Positions 30,601-39,020 of a stretch of DNA of 64,000 nucleotides are shown here, piece after piece. Within the stretch, counting starts at the first letter, position 1. The number at the start of each line of letters is the position of its first letter. Made by a program: the position numbers and the translations under genes. The stretch is from positions 62,001 through 126,000 of the forward strand of contig NZ_VCNP01000009.1 in the NCBI RefSeq assembly GCF_006782915.1. Reading direction: 5' to 3'. The stretch comes from Streptomyces calvus (GTDB lineage Bacteria > Actinomycetota > Actinomycetes > Streptomycetales > Streptomycetaceae). The notes under the pieces are model-generated. The model was not told the origin of the DNA and did not search any database. It was given only the letters and a program-made list of their open reading frames with translations.

Positions 30601-31668
30601 ATGGATCTGCCCGTCATGCCACCCGTGAAGCCGATGCTCGCCAAGTCCGTGGCGAGCATCCCGCCCGGCATGCAGTACGAGGCGAAGTGGGACGGCTTCC
30701 GGGCGATCGTGTTCCGTGACGGCGCCGAGGTGGAGCTGGGCAGCCGTACCGGGAAGCCGCTGACCAGGTACTTCCCGGAGCTGGTGGAGGCGGTGCGGGA
30801 GCGGCTGCCCGAGCGGTGCGTGGTGGACGGGGAGATCGTCATCGCGCGGGAGGGGCATCTGGACTTCGACGCGCTCACCGAGCGCATCCACCCGGCGGAC
30901 TCACGGGTGCGGATGCTCGCGGAGCGCACCCCGGCCTCGTTCGTCGCGTTCGACCTGCTGGCGCTGGCGGACGAGTCGCTGCTGGACGTGCCGCTGACCG
31001 ACCGGCGGGCGTTGCTGGCCCGGGCGCTGGAGGGAGTCACTCCTCCGGTGCACGTGGCGCCGGCGACGACCGATGTCGAGGTGGCGCGGGGGTGGTTCGA
31101 GCAGTACGAGGGGGCCGGTCTCGACGGGGTGATCGCCAAGCCGCTGGACCTGCGGTACCGGCAGGACGAGCGCGCCATGTTCAAGGTCAAGCACGAGCGG
31201 ACGGCGGACGTGGTCGTCGCCGGGTACCGCCTGCACAAGAGCGGCCCGGTCGTGGGCTCGCTGCTGCTGGGCCTTTACGACCGGGGCGGCGCCCTCCAGC
31301 ACGTCGGTGTGTCGGCCGCGTTCTCCATGAAGCGGCGCGCGGAGCTGGTCGAGGAGCTGGAGCCGCTGCGCATGGACGACGTGTCGGGTCATCCGTGGGC
31401 GGCCTGGGCGGACGAGGCGGCGCACGAGACGGCGCGGCTGCCGGGCGCGCCGAGCCGCTGGTCGGGGCGGAAGGACCTGTCGTGGGTGCCGCTGCGTCCG
31501 GAGCGGGTGGCGGAGGTGGCGTACGACCACATGGAGAACGGGCAGCGTTTCCGGCACACTGCCCGTTTCCGTCGCTGGCGTCCGGACCGCACCCCGGAGA
31601 GCTGCACCTACGCGCAGTTGGAGGAGCCGGTCCGCTACGACCTGGCCGAGATCCTCGGCGGGCCCTGA
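30601..31668 (+). CDS. ATP-dependent DNA ligase (LigC/LigD ligase-domain type)
   Basis: A 355-aa ligase with nucleotidyltransferase and OB domains. The adenylation motif is YEAKWDGFRA, with the nucleophilic lysine at residue 29. Motif III is SFVAFDLLA, motif IV DGVIAKP and motif V FKVKHERTADVVV. Length and lack of extra domains fit actinobacterial LigC-like NHEJ or repair ligases. Start is ATG 30601. It is divergent from the primase-polymerase gene, and shared control of the two is likely. No Ku gene is in the window. Confidence 0.92.
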   Translation: MDLPVMPPVKPMLAKSVASIPPGMQYEAKWDGFRAIVFRDGAEVELGSRTGKPLTRYFPELVEAVRERLPERCVVDGEIVIAREGHLDFDALTERIHPADSRVRMLAERTPASFVAFDLLALADESLLDVPLTDRRALLARALEGVTPPVHVAPATTDVEVARGWFEQYEGAGLDGVIAKPLDLRYRQDERAMFKVKHERTADVVVAGYRLHKSGPVVGSLLLGLYDRGGALQHVGVSAAFSMKRRAELVEELEPLRMDDVSGHPWAAWADEAAHETARLPGAPSRWSGRKDLSWVPLRPERVAEVAYDHMENGQRFRHTARFRRWRPDRTPESCTYAQLEEPVRYDLAEILGGP

Positions 31669-31690
31669 ACCGCGGTACGTGTCGGCGGGG

Positions 31691-32881
31691 TCAGGGCTGC
31701 ATCAGCACCTTGACGGCGCCGTCCCGCTTGTTCTGGAACATCTCGTAGGCCTGCGGTGCGTCGGCGAGCGGCACGCGGTGGGTGGCGAAGTCGTCGACGC
31801 CGAGCGGGTCCTCGTCGGTGAGGTAGGGGATGATCTCGTCGCTCCAGCGGCGTACGTTCGCCTGGCCCATGCGCATCTGGATCTGCTTGTCGAACAGGGT
31901 GAGCATGGGCATCGGGTCGGCCATGCCGCCGTAGACGCCGACGACGGACACGGTGCCGCCGCGGCGCACCAGTTCGATGGCGGTGTGCAGGGCGGCGAGC
32001 CGGTCGACGCTGAAGCGTTCCGCCATCGGGCCGCTGAGTTTCCTGGGCAGCAGCGCGGAGGCGTTCTGCACCATGCGGGCCGCCGCGCTGCCGTGGGCCT
32101 CGGTGCCGACGGCGTCGATCACGGCGTCGGGGCCGCGGCCGTCGGTCTGGTCGCGGATCGCGGCGACGAGTTCCTTCTCGTCGTCGAAGGAGCGCAGGTC
32201 GAAGGTCTCCACGCCGCGTTCGCGGGCCCGGCGCAGCCGCTCGGGCACCAGGTCCACGCCGAACACCCGCCCGGCGCCCTTGACCTGCGCGACGCGGCAG
32301 GCCATGTCGCCGATGGGGCCGAGGCCGAGCACGGCGACGCTGCCGCCCTGCGGAACGCCGGCGTAGGCGACCGCCTGCCAGGCGGTGGGCAGCACGTCGG
32401 AGAGGTAGACGAACCGGTCGTCGGGCGGTCCCTCGGGGACCTTGATGGGGCCGTACTGGGCCTGGGGGACGCGCAGGTACTCGGCCTGGGCGCCGGGCAC
32501 CGCGCCGTACAGGCGGGTGTAGCCGAACAGGGCCGCGCCCATGCCCTCGGCGCTGACCTGGGTGGTCTCGCACTGGGTGGGCAGCCCGGTCAGGCACATC
32601 CAGCAGTTGCCGCAGGCGATCTGGAACGGCACCACGACCCGGTCGCCGACCTGGAGGTCCGGCACGGCCGCGCCGACCTCCTCGACGATCCCCATCGGTT
32701 CGTGTCCGAGGATGTCGCCCGGCGTCATGAACGGGGTGAGGACCTCGTACAGGTGCAGATCGGATCCGCACAGCCCGGTGGAGGTGATGCGGATGATCGC
32801 GTCGGTCGGCTCCTCGATCCGCGGGTCGGGCACGTTCTCCACCCGTACGTTCCGCTTTCCCTGCCAGGTCAGTGCCCTCAT
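31691..32881 (-). CDS. Zinc-dependent alcohol dehydrogenase, FDH/threonine-dehydrogenase-like
   Basis: A 396-aa medium-chain dehydrogenase/reductase. The catalytic zinc ligands are Cys in GLCGSDLH and the GHEPMG block. The structural zinc loop CGNCWMCLTGLPTQC has all four Cys. The NAD-binding motif is LGLGPIGDMA. The family includes glutathione-independent formaldehyde dehydrogenases and butanediol-type dehydrogenases. ATG 32881 follows a GGAG sequence. It converges on the ligase gene (22 bp between stops). Substrate is unassigned. Confidence 0.88.
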   Translation of the reverse strand: MRALTWQGKRNVRVENVPDPRIEEPTDAIIRITSTGLCGSDLHLYEVLTPFMTPGDILGHEPMGIVEEVGAAVPDLQVGDRVVVPFQIACGNCWMCLTGLPTQCETTQVSAEGMGAALFGYTRLYGAVPGAQAEYLRVPQAQYGPIKVPEGPPDDRFVYLSDVLPTAWQAVAYAGVPQGGSVAVLGLGPIGDMACRVAQVKGAGRVFGVDLVPERLRRARERGVETFDLRSFDDEKELVAAIRDQTDGRGPDAVIDAVGTEAHGSAAARMVQNASALLPRKLSGPMAERFSVDRLAALHTAIELVRRGGTVSVVGVYGGMADPMPMLTLFDKQIQMRMGQANVRRWSDEIIPYLTDEDPLGVDDFATHRVPLADAPQAYEMFQNKRDGAVKVLMQP

Positions 32882-33078
32882 CTCCGCCCGCTCCCTCCGT
32901 GCTGCCGGTGTGTCGCTCGTGCGGTGGGCGTCCGGGTACCCGAGGGCCGTCCGGCCGAACCGCGCGGCGCTGGGCCGATCGGCGGAACGCACCGCGCGGG
33001 ACCACCGCCGATCGACTGTGGCCAGCAACGATCAGAAGAGCGCACAATCAAGACATCTGATGACATGAGGCAGGCGCG

Positions 33079-34092
33079 GTGGCGACGGTGGGCAGAGCAC
33101 GAAGGACGCGCACCCGGCGCGGCACGGCGGCGAGGGTGCTGCTGGCCGCCGTGACGGCGGCCGGTCTGGCGGCGGGCTGCACGATGTCGGACGGGCCGGA
33201 CGACGACGGGCGCGGCTCGCCCCGCCAGTCGTCGCAGCCGCGCGAGCCCCGGGAGTCCGGTCCTGGCACACCGGACGGTGCTCCGGTGCTCGCCGTGAAG
33301 ATCGACAACGCCCGCGCGGCCCGGCCCCACACGGGCCTGACGCAGGCGGACGTGGTGTACGTCGAACAGGTCGAGGGCGGGATGAGCCGGCTGATGGCGG
33401 TGTACGCGAGCCGGCTCCCGGACTCCGTCGGGCCGGTGCGCAGCGCACGGGAGTCGGACCTGGAACTGCTGCGCCAGTTCGGCCGGCCGGTGCTTGCCTT
33501 CTCCGGGGCGCAGGGCAAGCTGCTGCCGCTGATCGACCGGGCGCCGCTGGATGCGGTGACGCCCGAGTCGGCGCCCGGTGCCTTCGTGCGGGACGCCGGC
33601 CGCCCCGCCCCGTACAACCTGTATCTGCGGCCCGGGCGGGTGCAGGACGAGCCGCCCGGCCCGGCCGCCCTGACCACCGGCTTCCGCTTCGGCCGGCCCC
33701 CGGCGGCCGGTGTGCCCGAGGACGCGCTCACGGTGCGCTACCCGGCGGCCCGCTACACCTTCACCTGGTCGGACGCCCGCGACCGCTGGCTGGTCTCGAT
33801 GGACGGCGCCCCCGCACTCACCACGGAGGGCGAGCGACTGGCGCCCGCGACGGTCGTCGTGCAGTACGTGACGGTGCGCCGGTCGGACTTCCAGGACTTC
33901 CTCGGCAACAACACCCCGTACACGGAGACGGTGGGTTCCGGCGAGGCCACCGTGCTGCGCGGCGGACGCGCGTACGAGGCGCGCTGGGACCGTCCGAACG
34001 CCGAGGACGGCACGACCTTCACCACCGGCTCCGGCGAGCGGATGAACTTCGCGCGCGGTCAGGTGTGGGTGGTGTACGCGAAGGCGTCCTGA
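33079..34092 (+). CDS. DUF3048-domain lipoprotein
   Basis: A 337-aa exported lipoprotein. The basic n-region (RTRTRRG) and hydrophobic stretch end in the lipobox LAAGC at about residue 34, followed by a Ser/Pro/Arg-rich spacer. The DUF3048 core (YerB-like) begins VLAVKIDNARAARPHTGL and includes VEQVEGGMSRLMAVY and VGPVRSAR, continuing to the end (NFARGQVWVVYAK). In Bacillus the family is linked to sporulation; its role in Streptomyces is unknown. The start is GTG 33079. Confidence 0.85.
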   Translation: MATVGRARRTRTRRGTAARVLLAAVTAAGLAAGCTMSDGPDDDGRGSPRQSSQPREPRESGPGTPDGAPVLAVKIDNARAARPHTGLTQADVVYVEQVEGGMSRLMAVYASRLPDSVGPVRSARESDLELLRQFGRPVLAFSGAQGKLLPLIDRAPLDAVTPESAPGAFVRDAGRPAPYNLYLRPGRVQDEPPGPAALTTGFRFGRPPAAGVPEDALTVRYPAARYTFTWSDARDRWLVSMDGAPALTTEGERLAPATVVVQYVTVRRSDFQDFLGNNTPYTETVGSGEATVLRGGRAYEARWDRPNAEDGTTFTTGSGERMNFARGQVWVVYAKAS

Positions 34093-34260
34093 GCGGCCCG
34101 CCGGGGCGCGGTCGCCGGTCAGCGCTCGCGGCGGGGGCGGGGCGGGGTCGGCGGGCGGTGGAAGGGCCGGTTGCCGAGGCACGGGTCGGCGGGTTGCGGA
34201 GGGGCCGGTGCGGGGGTGTTGCGGGTCAGTGGGCGGCGGTGGCCGGTGCGGGGACGCGGG

Positions 34261-34725
34261 TCAGTGGGCGGCGGTGGGGGCCGGGGCGGGGTCGCGCAGG
34301 CCCTCCGCCGCGTCCGCCACGCGTCGCATCAGTTCGATGAAAACCGCCTGCTCGCCGGGGTCGAGCGGGGCGAGGAAGACCTGGTTCATGCGGGCCGTGC
34401 GCACGGTCAGCCTGCGGTGGGTGCGCATCCCTTCGTCGGTGAGGCGCAGCAGGAAGCGGCGGCCGTCCTGGGGGTCGCGGACCTTGTCCAGCAGACCGCG
34501 CCGGATGAGCCGGCCGATCACCTCGGCGATGGTGGACCGGTCGAGGCCGACCCGCTCCCCCACGGTGCGCTGGTCCAGCCCCGGTTCCGCGACGAGCGTG
34601 TTGAGGACCGCGAACTGCGGTGAGGTGATCTCCTCGGAGACCATCGTGTTCCACAGCAGGTAGTGCGCCTGCTGGAGCCGCCGGGCCAGATGCCCGGGGT
34701 GGGTGGTGAGGTCCACGGCGGCCAT
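34261..34725 (-). CDS. pcaV: MarR-family repressor of the protocatechuate operon, PcaV
   Basis: A 154-aa winged-helix MarR protein. The recognition region is ERVGLDRSTIAEVIGRL, with the wing DPQDGRRFLLRLTDEG. The N terminus has HPGHLARRLQQAHYLLW; the arginine at position 15 corresponds to the residue reported as essential for protocatechuate sensing in S. coelicolor PcaV. The ATG at 34725 is chosen because starts further upstream lie in the repeated operator. It is divergent from pcaI and is expected to repress the operon until protocatechuate binds. Confidence 0.9.
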   Translation of the reverse strand: MAAVDLTTHPGHLARRLQQAHYLLWNTMVSEEITSPQFAVLNTLVAEPGLDQRTVGERVGLDRSTIAEVIGRLIRRGLLDKVRDPQDGRRFLLRLTDEGMRTHRRLTVRTARMNQVFLAPLDPGEQAVFIELMRRVADAAEGLRDPAPAPTAAH

Positions 34726-34755
34726 GCGCGCTCCCACGGTCGTTGTCGTCGTCGT

Positions 34756-34799
34756 CAGTGCACCAGTGCACCAGTGCACCGGCATCTGTCGGTGCACTG
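34756..34799. promoter_or_regulatory. PcaV operator cluster: three overlapping CAGTGCACC copies plus one inverted copy
   Basis: CAGTGCACC occurs at 34756-34764, 34764-34772 and 34772-34780 (8-bp period). The inverted copy GGTGCACTG occurs at 34791-34799. The last direct copy and the inverted copy form a palindrome with 9-bp arms and a 10-bp spacer, a standard MarR-dimer site. It lies between divergent pcaV and pcaI and overlaps the likely pcaV promoter region. Confidence 0.75.
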
Positions 34800-34825
34800 A
34801 TTTTTTTCTGTGTGCCGAAGAATAC

Positions 34826-34853
34826 TGGACAGGTGCGCCACCCCGTGTAAATA
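34826..34853 (+). promoter_or_regulatory. Candidate promoter of the pcaIJHGBL operon
   Basis: TGGACA (34826-34831) and TAAATA (34848-34853) are spaced by 16 bp, the only AT-rich -10-like element before pcaI. A further half-site, CAGTGC, begins at 34856, which would place a repressor contact at the transcription start. Confidence 0.45.
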
Positions 34854-34905
34854 CTCAGTGCCCTGACTAATTGGGCCGGGTCGGCTGGGAGGGACGGTTC
34901 CACGG

Positions 34906-35661
34906 ATGGACAAGGTGGTGGCGTCGGCCGCGGAGGCGGTGGCGGATGTGCCGGAGGGTGCGTCGCTTGCGGTGGGTGGTTTCGGGCTGAGTGGTGTGCC
35001 GGACGTGCTCATCGGGGCGTTGTACGAGCGGGGTGTGGGTGGGCTGTCGGTGGTGTCGAACAACTGCGGTGCGCTGGAGTCGGGCCTTGCGGTGCTGCTG
35101 GCGGCCGGGCGGATCGCGCGGGTGACGGGTTCCTACATCGGGGCGAACAAGGAGTTCGCGCGGCAGTATCTGGCCGGTGAGCTGGAGGTGGAGCTGATTC
35201 CGCAGGGCACGCTGGCGGAGCGGCTGCGGGCCGGTGGTGCGGGGATACCGGCGTTCTACACGCCGGCGGGGGTGGGCACGCAGGTCGCCGGGGGCGGGCT
35301 GCCGTGGCGGTACGACGGTGCGGGCGGGGTGGCGGTGGCGTCGCCGCCGAAGGAGGTGCGGGAGTTCGACGGCACCTCGTACGTGCTGGAGCGGGGGATC
35401 CGGACGGATTTCGCGCTGGTGCGGGCGGCGCGGGGGGACCGGCACGGGAATCTGGTGTTCGGCAAGTCGGCCCGGAACTTCAATCCGCTGGCGGCGATGG
35501 CGGGGCGGGTGACGGTCGCGGAGGTGGAGGAGCTGGTGGAGCCGGGCGGGCTGGATCCGGACGCGGTGCATCTGCCGGGGATCTTCGTGCAGCGGGTGGT
35601 GGTGCTCACGCCGGAGCAGGCGGCGGACAAGCGGATCGAGCGGCGGACGGTGAGCGGCTGA
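34906..35661 (+). CDS. pcaI: 3-oxoadipate CoA-transferase subunit A
   Basis: A 251-aa alpha subunit of the succinyl-CoA:3-ketoadipate CoA-transferase, which activates beta-ketoadipate before thiolytic cleavage. Family blocks are [19 protein letters not shown], the [15 protein letters not shown] region, the [10 protein letters not shown] motif and [23 protein letters not shown]. It is the first gene of the pca operon. The stop overlaps the pcaJ start (TGATG), coupling synthesis of the two subunits. Confidence 0.94.
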   Translation: MDKVVASAAEAVADVPEGASLAVGGFGLSGVPDVLIGALYERGVGGLSVVSNNCGALESGLAVLLAAGRIARVTGSYIGANKEFARQYLAGELEVELIPQGTLAERLRAGGAGIPAFYTPAGVGTQVAGGGLPWRYDGAGGVAVASPPKEVREFDGTSYVLERGIRTDFALVRAARGDRHGNLVFGKSARNFNPLAAMAGRVTVAEVEELVEPGGLDPDAVHLPGIFVQRVVVLTPEQAADKRIERRTVSG

Positions 35662-36305
35662 TGGCCTGGACACGCCAGGAGATGGCGGCGCGTGCGGGCC
35701 GGGAGCTGGAGGACGGCCAGTACGTCAACCTCGGCATCGGTCTGCCGACGCTGATCCCGAATCATCTTCCGGCCGGGGTGGAGGTGGTCCTGGAGTCGGA
35801 GAACGGCATCCTCGGCACGGGCCCGTATCCGGCGGAGGACGCGGTGGACCCGGATCTGATCAATGCCGGGAAGGAGACCGTGACCGTTGTGCCGGGTGCT
35901 TCCTTCTTCGACTCGGCGTTGTCGTTCGCGATGATCCGCGGCGGGCACATCGATGTCGCGGTTCTCGGTGCGATGCAGGTGTCCGCGGCCGGTGATCTGG
36001 CCAACTGGGCGGTGCCGGGCAGGCTGGTGACCGGGATCGGCGGGGCGATGGACCTGGTGCACGGGGCGCGCCGGGTGATCGTGGTGATGACGCACACCGC
36101 GAAGGACGGCACACCGAAGATCGTCGAGGAGTGCACGCTGCCGCTGACCGGCCGGGCGTGCGTGGACCGGATCGTCACCGACCTCGGTGTCCTCGACGTC
36201 ACCGACGACGGGCTCGTCCTCGTCGAGACCGCACCCGGCGTGACCGTCGAGGACGTCACCACCAGAACCGGAGCCGAACTCATCCCGGGGGAGGGATGGT
36301 TGTGA
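35661..36305 (+). CDS. pcaJ: 3-oxoadipate CoA-transferase subunit B
   Basis: A 214-aa beta subunit. The catalytic glutamate that forms the enzyme-CoA thioester is in SENGILG (near residue 48), with [16 protein letters not shown] upstream and [16 protein letters not shown] downstream. It follows pcaI with overlap and runs directly into pcaH with a 4-base overlap. In other streptomycetes a thiolase gene, pcaF, is usually found at this junction; here there is no room for it. Confidence 0.94.
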   Translation: MAWTRQEMAARAGRELEDGQYVNLGIGLPTLIPNHLPAGVEVVLESENGILGTGPYPAEDAVDPDLINAGKETVTVVPGASFFDSALSFAMIRGGHIDVAVLGAMQVSAAGDLANWAVPGRLVTGIGGAMDLVHGARRVIVVMTHTAKDGTPKIVEECTLPLTGRACVDRIVTDLGVLDVTDDGLVLVETAPGVTVEDVTTRTGAELIPGEGWL

Positions 36306-37081
36306 CCGACGTGCTGACGCAGGCCGACATCGACGAGGAGATCGCGGCCGCGCACGCCGCGTACGAGAAGCGGGTCGCCGACGGCGCGCCCGTCGAGCAC
36401 CATCCGCGCCGGGACTACCGGCCGTACCGCTCCTCGGTACTGCGCCACCCCCGGCAGCCGCTGGTCGCCATCGACGTGTCGCAGGACCCGGAGCTGATCG
36501 AGCTGTCCTCCCCGGCGTTCGGGGAACGCGACATCACCGAGGTCGACAACGACCTCACCCGGCAGCACACCGGTGAGCCCATCGGTGAACGCATCACCGT
36601 CTCCGGGCGGCTGCTGGACCGCGACGGCCGCCCGGTGCGCGGGCAACTGGTGGAGATCTGGCAGGCCAACGCGGCCGGGCGGTACGCCCACCGGCGCGAG
36701 CAGCACGACGCGCCGCTCGACCCCCACTTCACCGGGGTGGGCCGCACCCTCACCGACACGGACGGCCACTACCGGTTCACGACCGTCCGGCCGGGCCCCT
36801 ACCCGTGGCGCAACCATGTGGGCGCCTGGCGTCCGGCGCACATCCACTTCTCCGTGTTCGGCTCCGCGTTCACCCAACGGCTGGTGACGCAGATGTACTT
36901 CCCCCACGACCCGCTGTTCCCGTACGACCCGATCCTGCAGTCCGTGACCGACGACGCGGCGCGGCAGCGGCTGGTCGCGGCCTACGACCACAGCCTGTCG
37001 GTGCCGGAGTTCTCGCTCGGCTACCGCTGGGACATCGTGCTCGACGGGCCGCGCGCCACCTGGACGGAAGAAGGGCGCTGA
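36302..37081 (+). CDS. pcaH: Protocatechuate 3,4-dioxygenase beta subunit
   Basis: A 259-aa intradiol dioxygenase subunit carrying the non-haem Fe(III) site that opens protocatechuate to 3-carboxy-cis,cis-muconate. Iron ligands are recognisable as Tyr in GRYAHR, Tyr in GPYPWRN, and the two His of AHIHFSVFG. The start is GTG 36302, seven bases after GGAGG, overlapping the pcaJ stop. An in-frame ATG at 36296 sits too close to the ribosome-binding site. Confidence 0.94.
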   Translation: MTDVLTQADIDEEIAAAHAAYEKRVADGAPVEHHPRRDYRPYRSSVLRHPRQPLVAIDVSQDPELIELSSPAFGERDITEVDNDLTRQHTGEPIGERITVSGRLLDRDGRPVRGQLVEIWQANAAGRYAHRREQHDAPLDPHFTGVGRTLTDTDGHYRFTTVRPGPYPWRNHVGAWRPAHIHFSVFGSAFTQRLVTQMYFPHDPLFPYDPILQSVTDDAARQRLVAAYDHSLSVPEFSLGYRWDIVLDGPRATWTEEGR

Positions 37082-37086
37082 CCAGG

Positions 37087-37692
37087 ATGACGACGACCGA
37101 CACGGGTGGCCCGCAGAGCGCGCTGCCCACTCCCTCGCACACCGTCGGCCCGTTCTACGGCCACGCGCTGCCGTTCCGCGGCGGCGAGGACATCGCCCCG
37201 CTCGGGCACCCGGACAGCGTGACCGTGCACGGGTACGTGTACGACGGTGAGGGCCGGCCGCTGCCGGACGCGCTGCTGGAGGTGTGGGGACCGGACCCGG
37301 AGGGCCGCGTGCCGACGGCGGACGGCTCGATGCGGCGGGACCCGGCGAGCGGCGGTTTCCTCGGCCGCAACGGCGTGGAGTTCACCGGCTTCGGCCGCGT
37401 CCAGACCGACGCCGACGGCCACTGGTACGTGCGCACGCTGCGGCCCAGGGCGCGCGGCCGCAGCGCACCGTACCTCGGTGTGTGCGTGTTCGCGCGGGGC
37501 CTGCTGGTGCACCTGTTCACCCGGATCTACCTTCCGGACGACGGGACGGTACTGGCGTCCGATCCGTTGCTGTCCCGGCTCGCCGCGGACCGCCGCGACA
37601 CGCTGGTCGCGGGCGCCGAGGGCGAGGGCACGTACCGTTTCGACATCCGCCTTCAGGGCGAAGGCGAGACGGTCTTCCTGGAGTTCCAGTGA
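37087..37692 (+). CDS. pcaG: Protocatechuate 3,4-dioxygenase alpha subunit
   Basis: A 201-aa structural partner of PcaH with the same beta-sandwich fold (TPSHTVGPFYGHALPF, VTVHGYVYDGEGRPLPDALLE, FTGFGRVQTDADG) but without the full set of iron ligands, as expected for alpha. ATG 37087 is five bases after the pcaH stop. The stop overlaps the pcaB start. Confidence 0.93.
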   Translation: MTTTDTGGPQSALPTPSHTVGPFYGHALPFRGGEDIAPLGHPDSVTVHGYVYDGEGRPLPDALLEVWGPDPEGRVPTADGSMRRDPASGGFLGRNGVEFTGFGRVQTDADGHWYVRTLRPRARGRSAPYLGVCVFARGLLVHLFTRIYLPDDGTVLASDPLLSRLAADRRDTLVAGAEGEGTYRFDIRLQGEGETVFLEFQ

Positions 37693-39020
37693 CATCAGCC
37701 GATTCCGACACCGGTCTACTCGCCCCCGGGTGGACCGCGTCCCCGGCCGCCGCCGAGACCGGCGACGCGGCGTTCCTGCGGGCGCTGCTCGACGCGGAGG
37801 CCGCCCTGACCCGGGCCCAGGCCGGCCTGAGCCTCGTCCCGGCTGAGGCCGCGCAGGCGGTGACGGAGGCGGCCGACCCCGGCCGTTTCGACATCGCCTC
37901 CCTCGCCGAACGGGCCCGCGGCGGCGGCAATCCGGTGATCCCGCTGGTCGCGGACCTGACCCGGGCGGCCGGCGAGGACCACGGCCCGTACGTGCACCGG
38001 GGTGCGACCAGCCAGGACATCGTGGACTCGGCGCTGATGCTGGTCGCCCACCGCGCCCTGGGCCCGGCCCTGACCGACCTCGACCGCTGTCAGCGGGCCC
38101 TGGCCGGGCTGGCCGCCGAGCACCGTGACACCCCGATGCCGGGCCGTACGCTCACCCAGCACGCCGTGCCGACGACGTTCGGGCTGAAGGCGGCCGGCTG
38201 GCGGTCGCTGGTGCTGGACGCCCGGGACCGGGTGACGGCGGTACGGAACTCGCTGCCCGCCCAACTCGGCGGCGCGGCGGGCACGCTGGCCGCCTTCACC
38301 GCGTACGGGGCGGACGACGCGACCGCGCTGCCCGCCGCCTACGCGGCCGAACTCGGCCTGCGCGCACCACTGTTGCCCTGGCACACACTGCGCACACCCG
38401 TCGCCGACCTCGCCGGTGCGCTCGCCTTCACCGCGGGCGCGCTGGGCAAGCTCGCGGCGGACGTCCTCACGCTGTCCCGCACGGAGATCGCGGAGGTCGC
38501 CGACGGCGGCGCCGGAGGTTCCTCGGCGATGCCGCACAAGGCGAACCCGGTGCGCGCCACCCTGATCGCGGCGGCGGCGCGGCGCGCACCGCTGCTCGCC
38601 GCCACCCTGTACGGCTCGCTGGCCGCCGAGGACGAGCGGCCGGCCGGGGCCTGGCACGCCGAGTGGGAGCCGCTGCGGGACCTGCTGCGCCTGGTCGGCG
38701 GTGCCGCTCGGGACGCCGCCGAACTCACCGGGACCCTGCGGGTGTTCCCGGACCGGATGCGCGAACACCTCGGGCTCACCCACGGCTTGATCGTCTCCGA
38801 GCGGCTGTCGGCCGAGCTGACGCCCGTGCTGGGCCGCGCCCGCGCGAAGGAGCTGCTGACGCGGCTCTCCCGGCGGGCACACGAGGAGGGCCGCGAGCTC
38901 GGCGAACTGCTCGCCGCCGAGGACGAGTTGAAGGACCTCGACCTCTCCGCTGCCGGCGATCCCGCCCGCTGCACCGGCTCCGCCGGTGTGCTCACCGACC
39001 GTGCCCTGGAGCGACCGTGA
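37689..39020 (+). CDS. pcaB: 3-carboxy-cis,cis-muconate cycloisomerase
   Basis: A 443-aa member of the fumarase/adenylosuccinate lyase superfamily, converting the dioxygenase product into gamma-carboxymuconolactone. The superfamily signature GGSSAMPHKANPV is near residue 277, GATSQDIVDSAL near 105, and TLTQHAVPTTFG near 155. The GTG start overlaps the pcaG stop by 4 bases. Confidence 0.93.
   Translation: MTSADSDTGLLAPGWTASPAAAETGDAAFLRALLDAEAALTRAQAGLSLVPAEAAQAVTEAADPGRFDIASLAERARGGGNPVIPLVADLTRAAGEDHGPYVHRGATSQDIVDSALMLVAHRALGPALTDLDRCQRALAGLAAEHRDTPMPGRTLTQHAVPTTFGLKAAGWRSLVLDARDRVTAVRNSLPAQLGGAAGTLAAFTAYGADDATALPAAYAAELGLRAPLLPWHTLRTPVADLAGALAFTAGALGKLAADVLTLSRTEIAEVADGGAGGSSAMPHKANPVRATLIAAAARRAPLLAATLYGSLAAEDERPAGAWHAEWEPLRDLLRLVGGAARDAAELTGTLRVFPDRMREHLGLTHGLIVSERLSAELTPVLGRARAKELLTRLSRRAHEEGRELGELLAAEDELKDLDLSAAGDPARCTGSAGVLTDRALERP

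Noticed and set aside
36296..36298. ATG start for pcaH
   Set aside because: It lies only one to two bases from the GGAGG ribosome-binding site, while GTG 36302 has normal spacing and a 4-base overlap like the rest of the operon.
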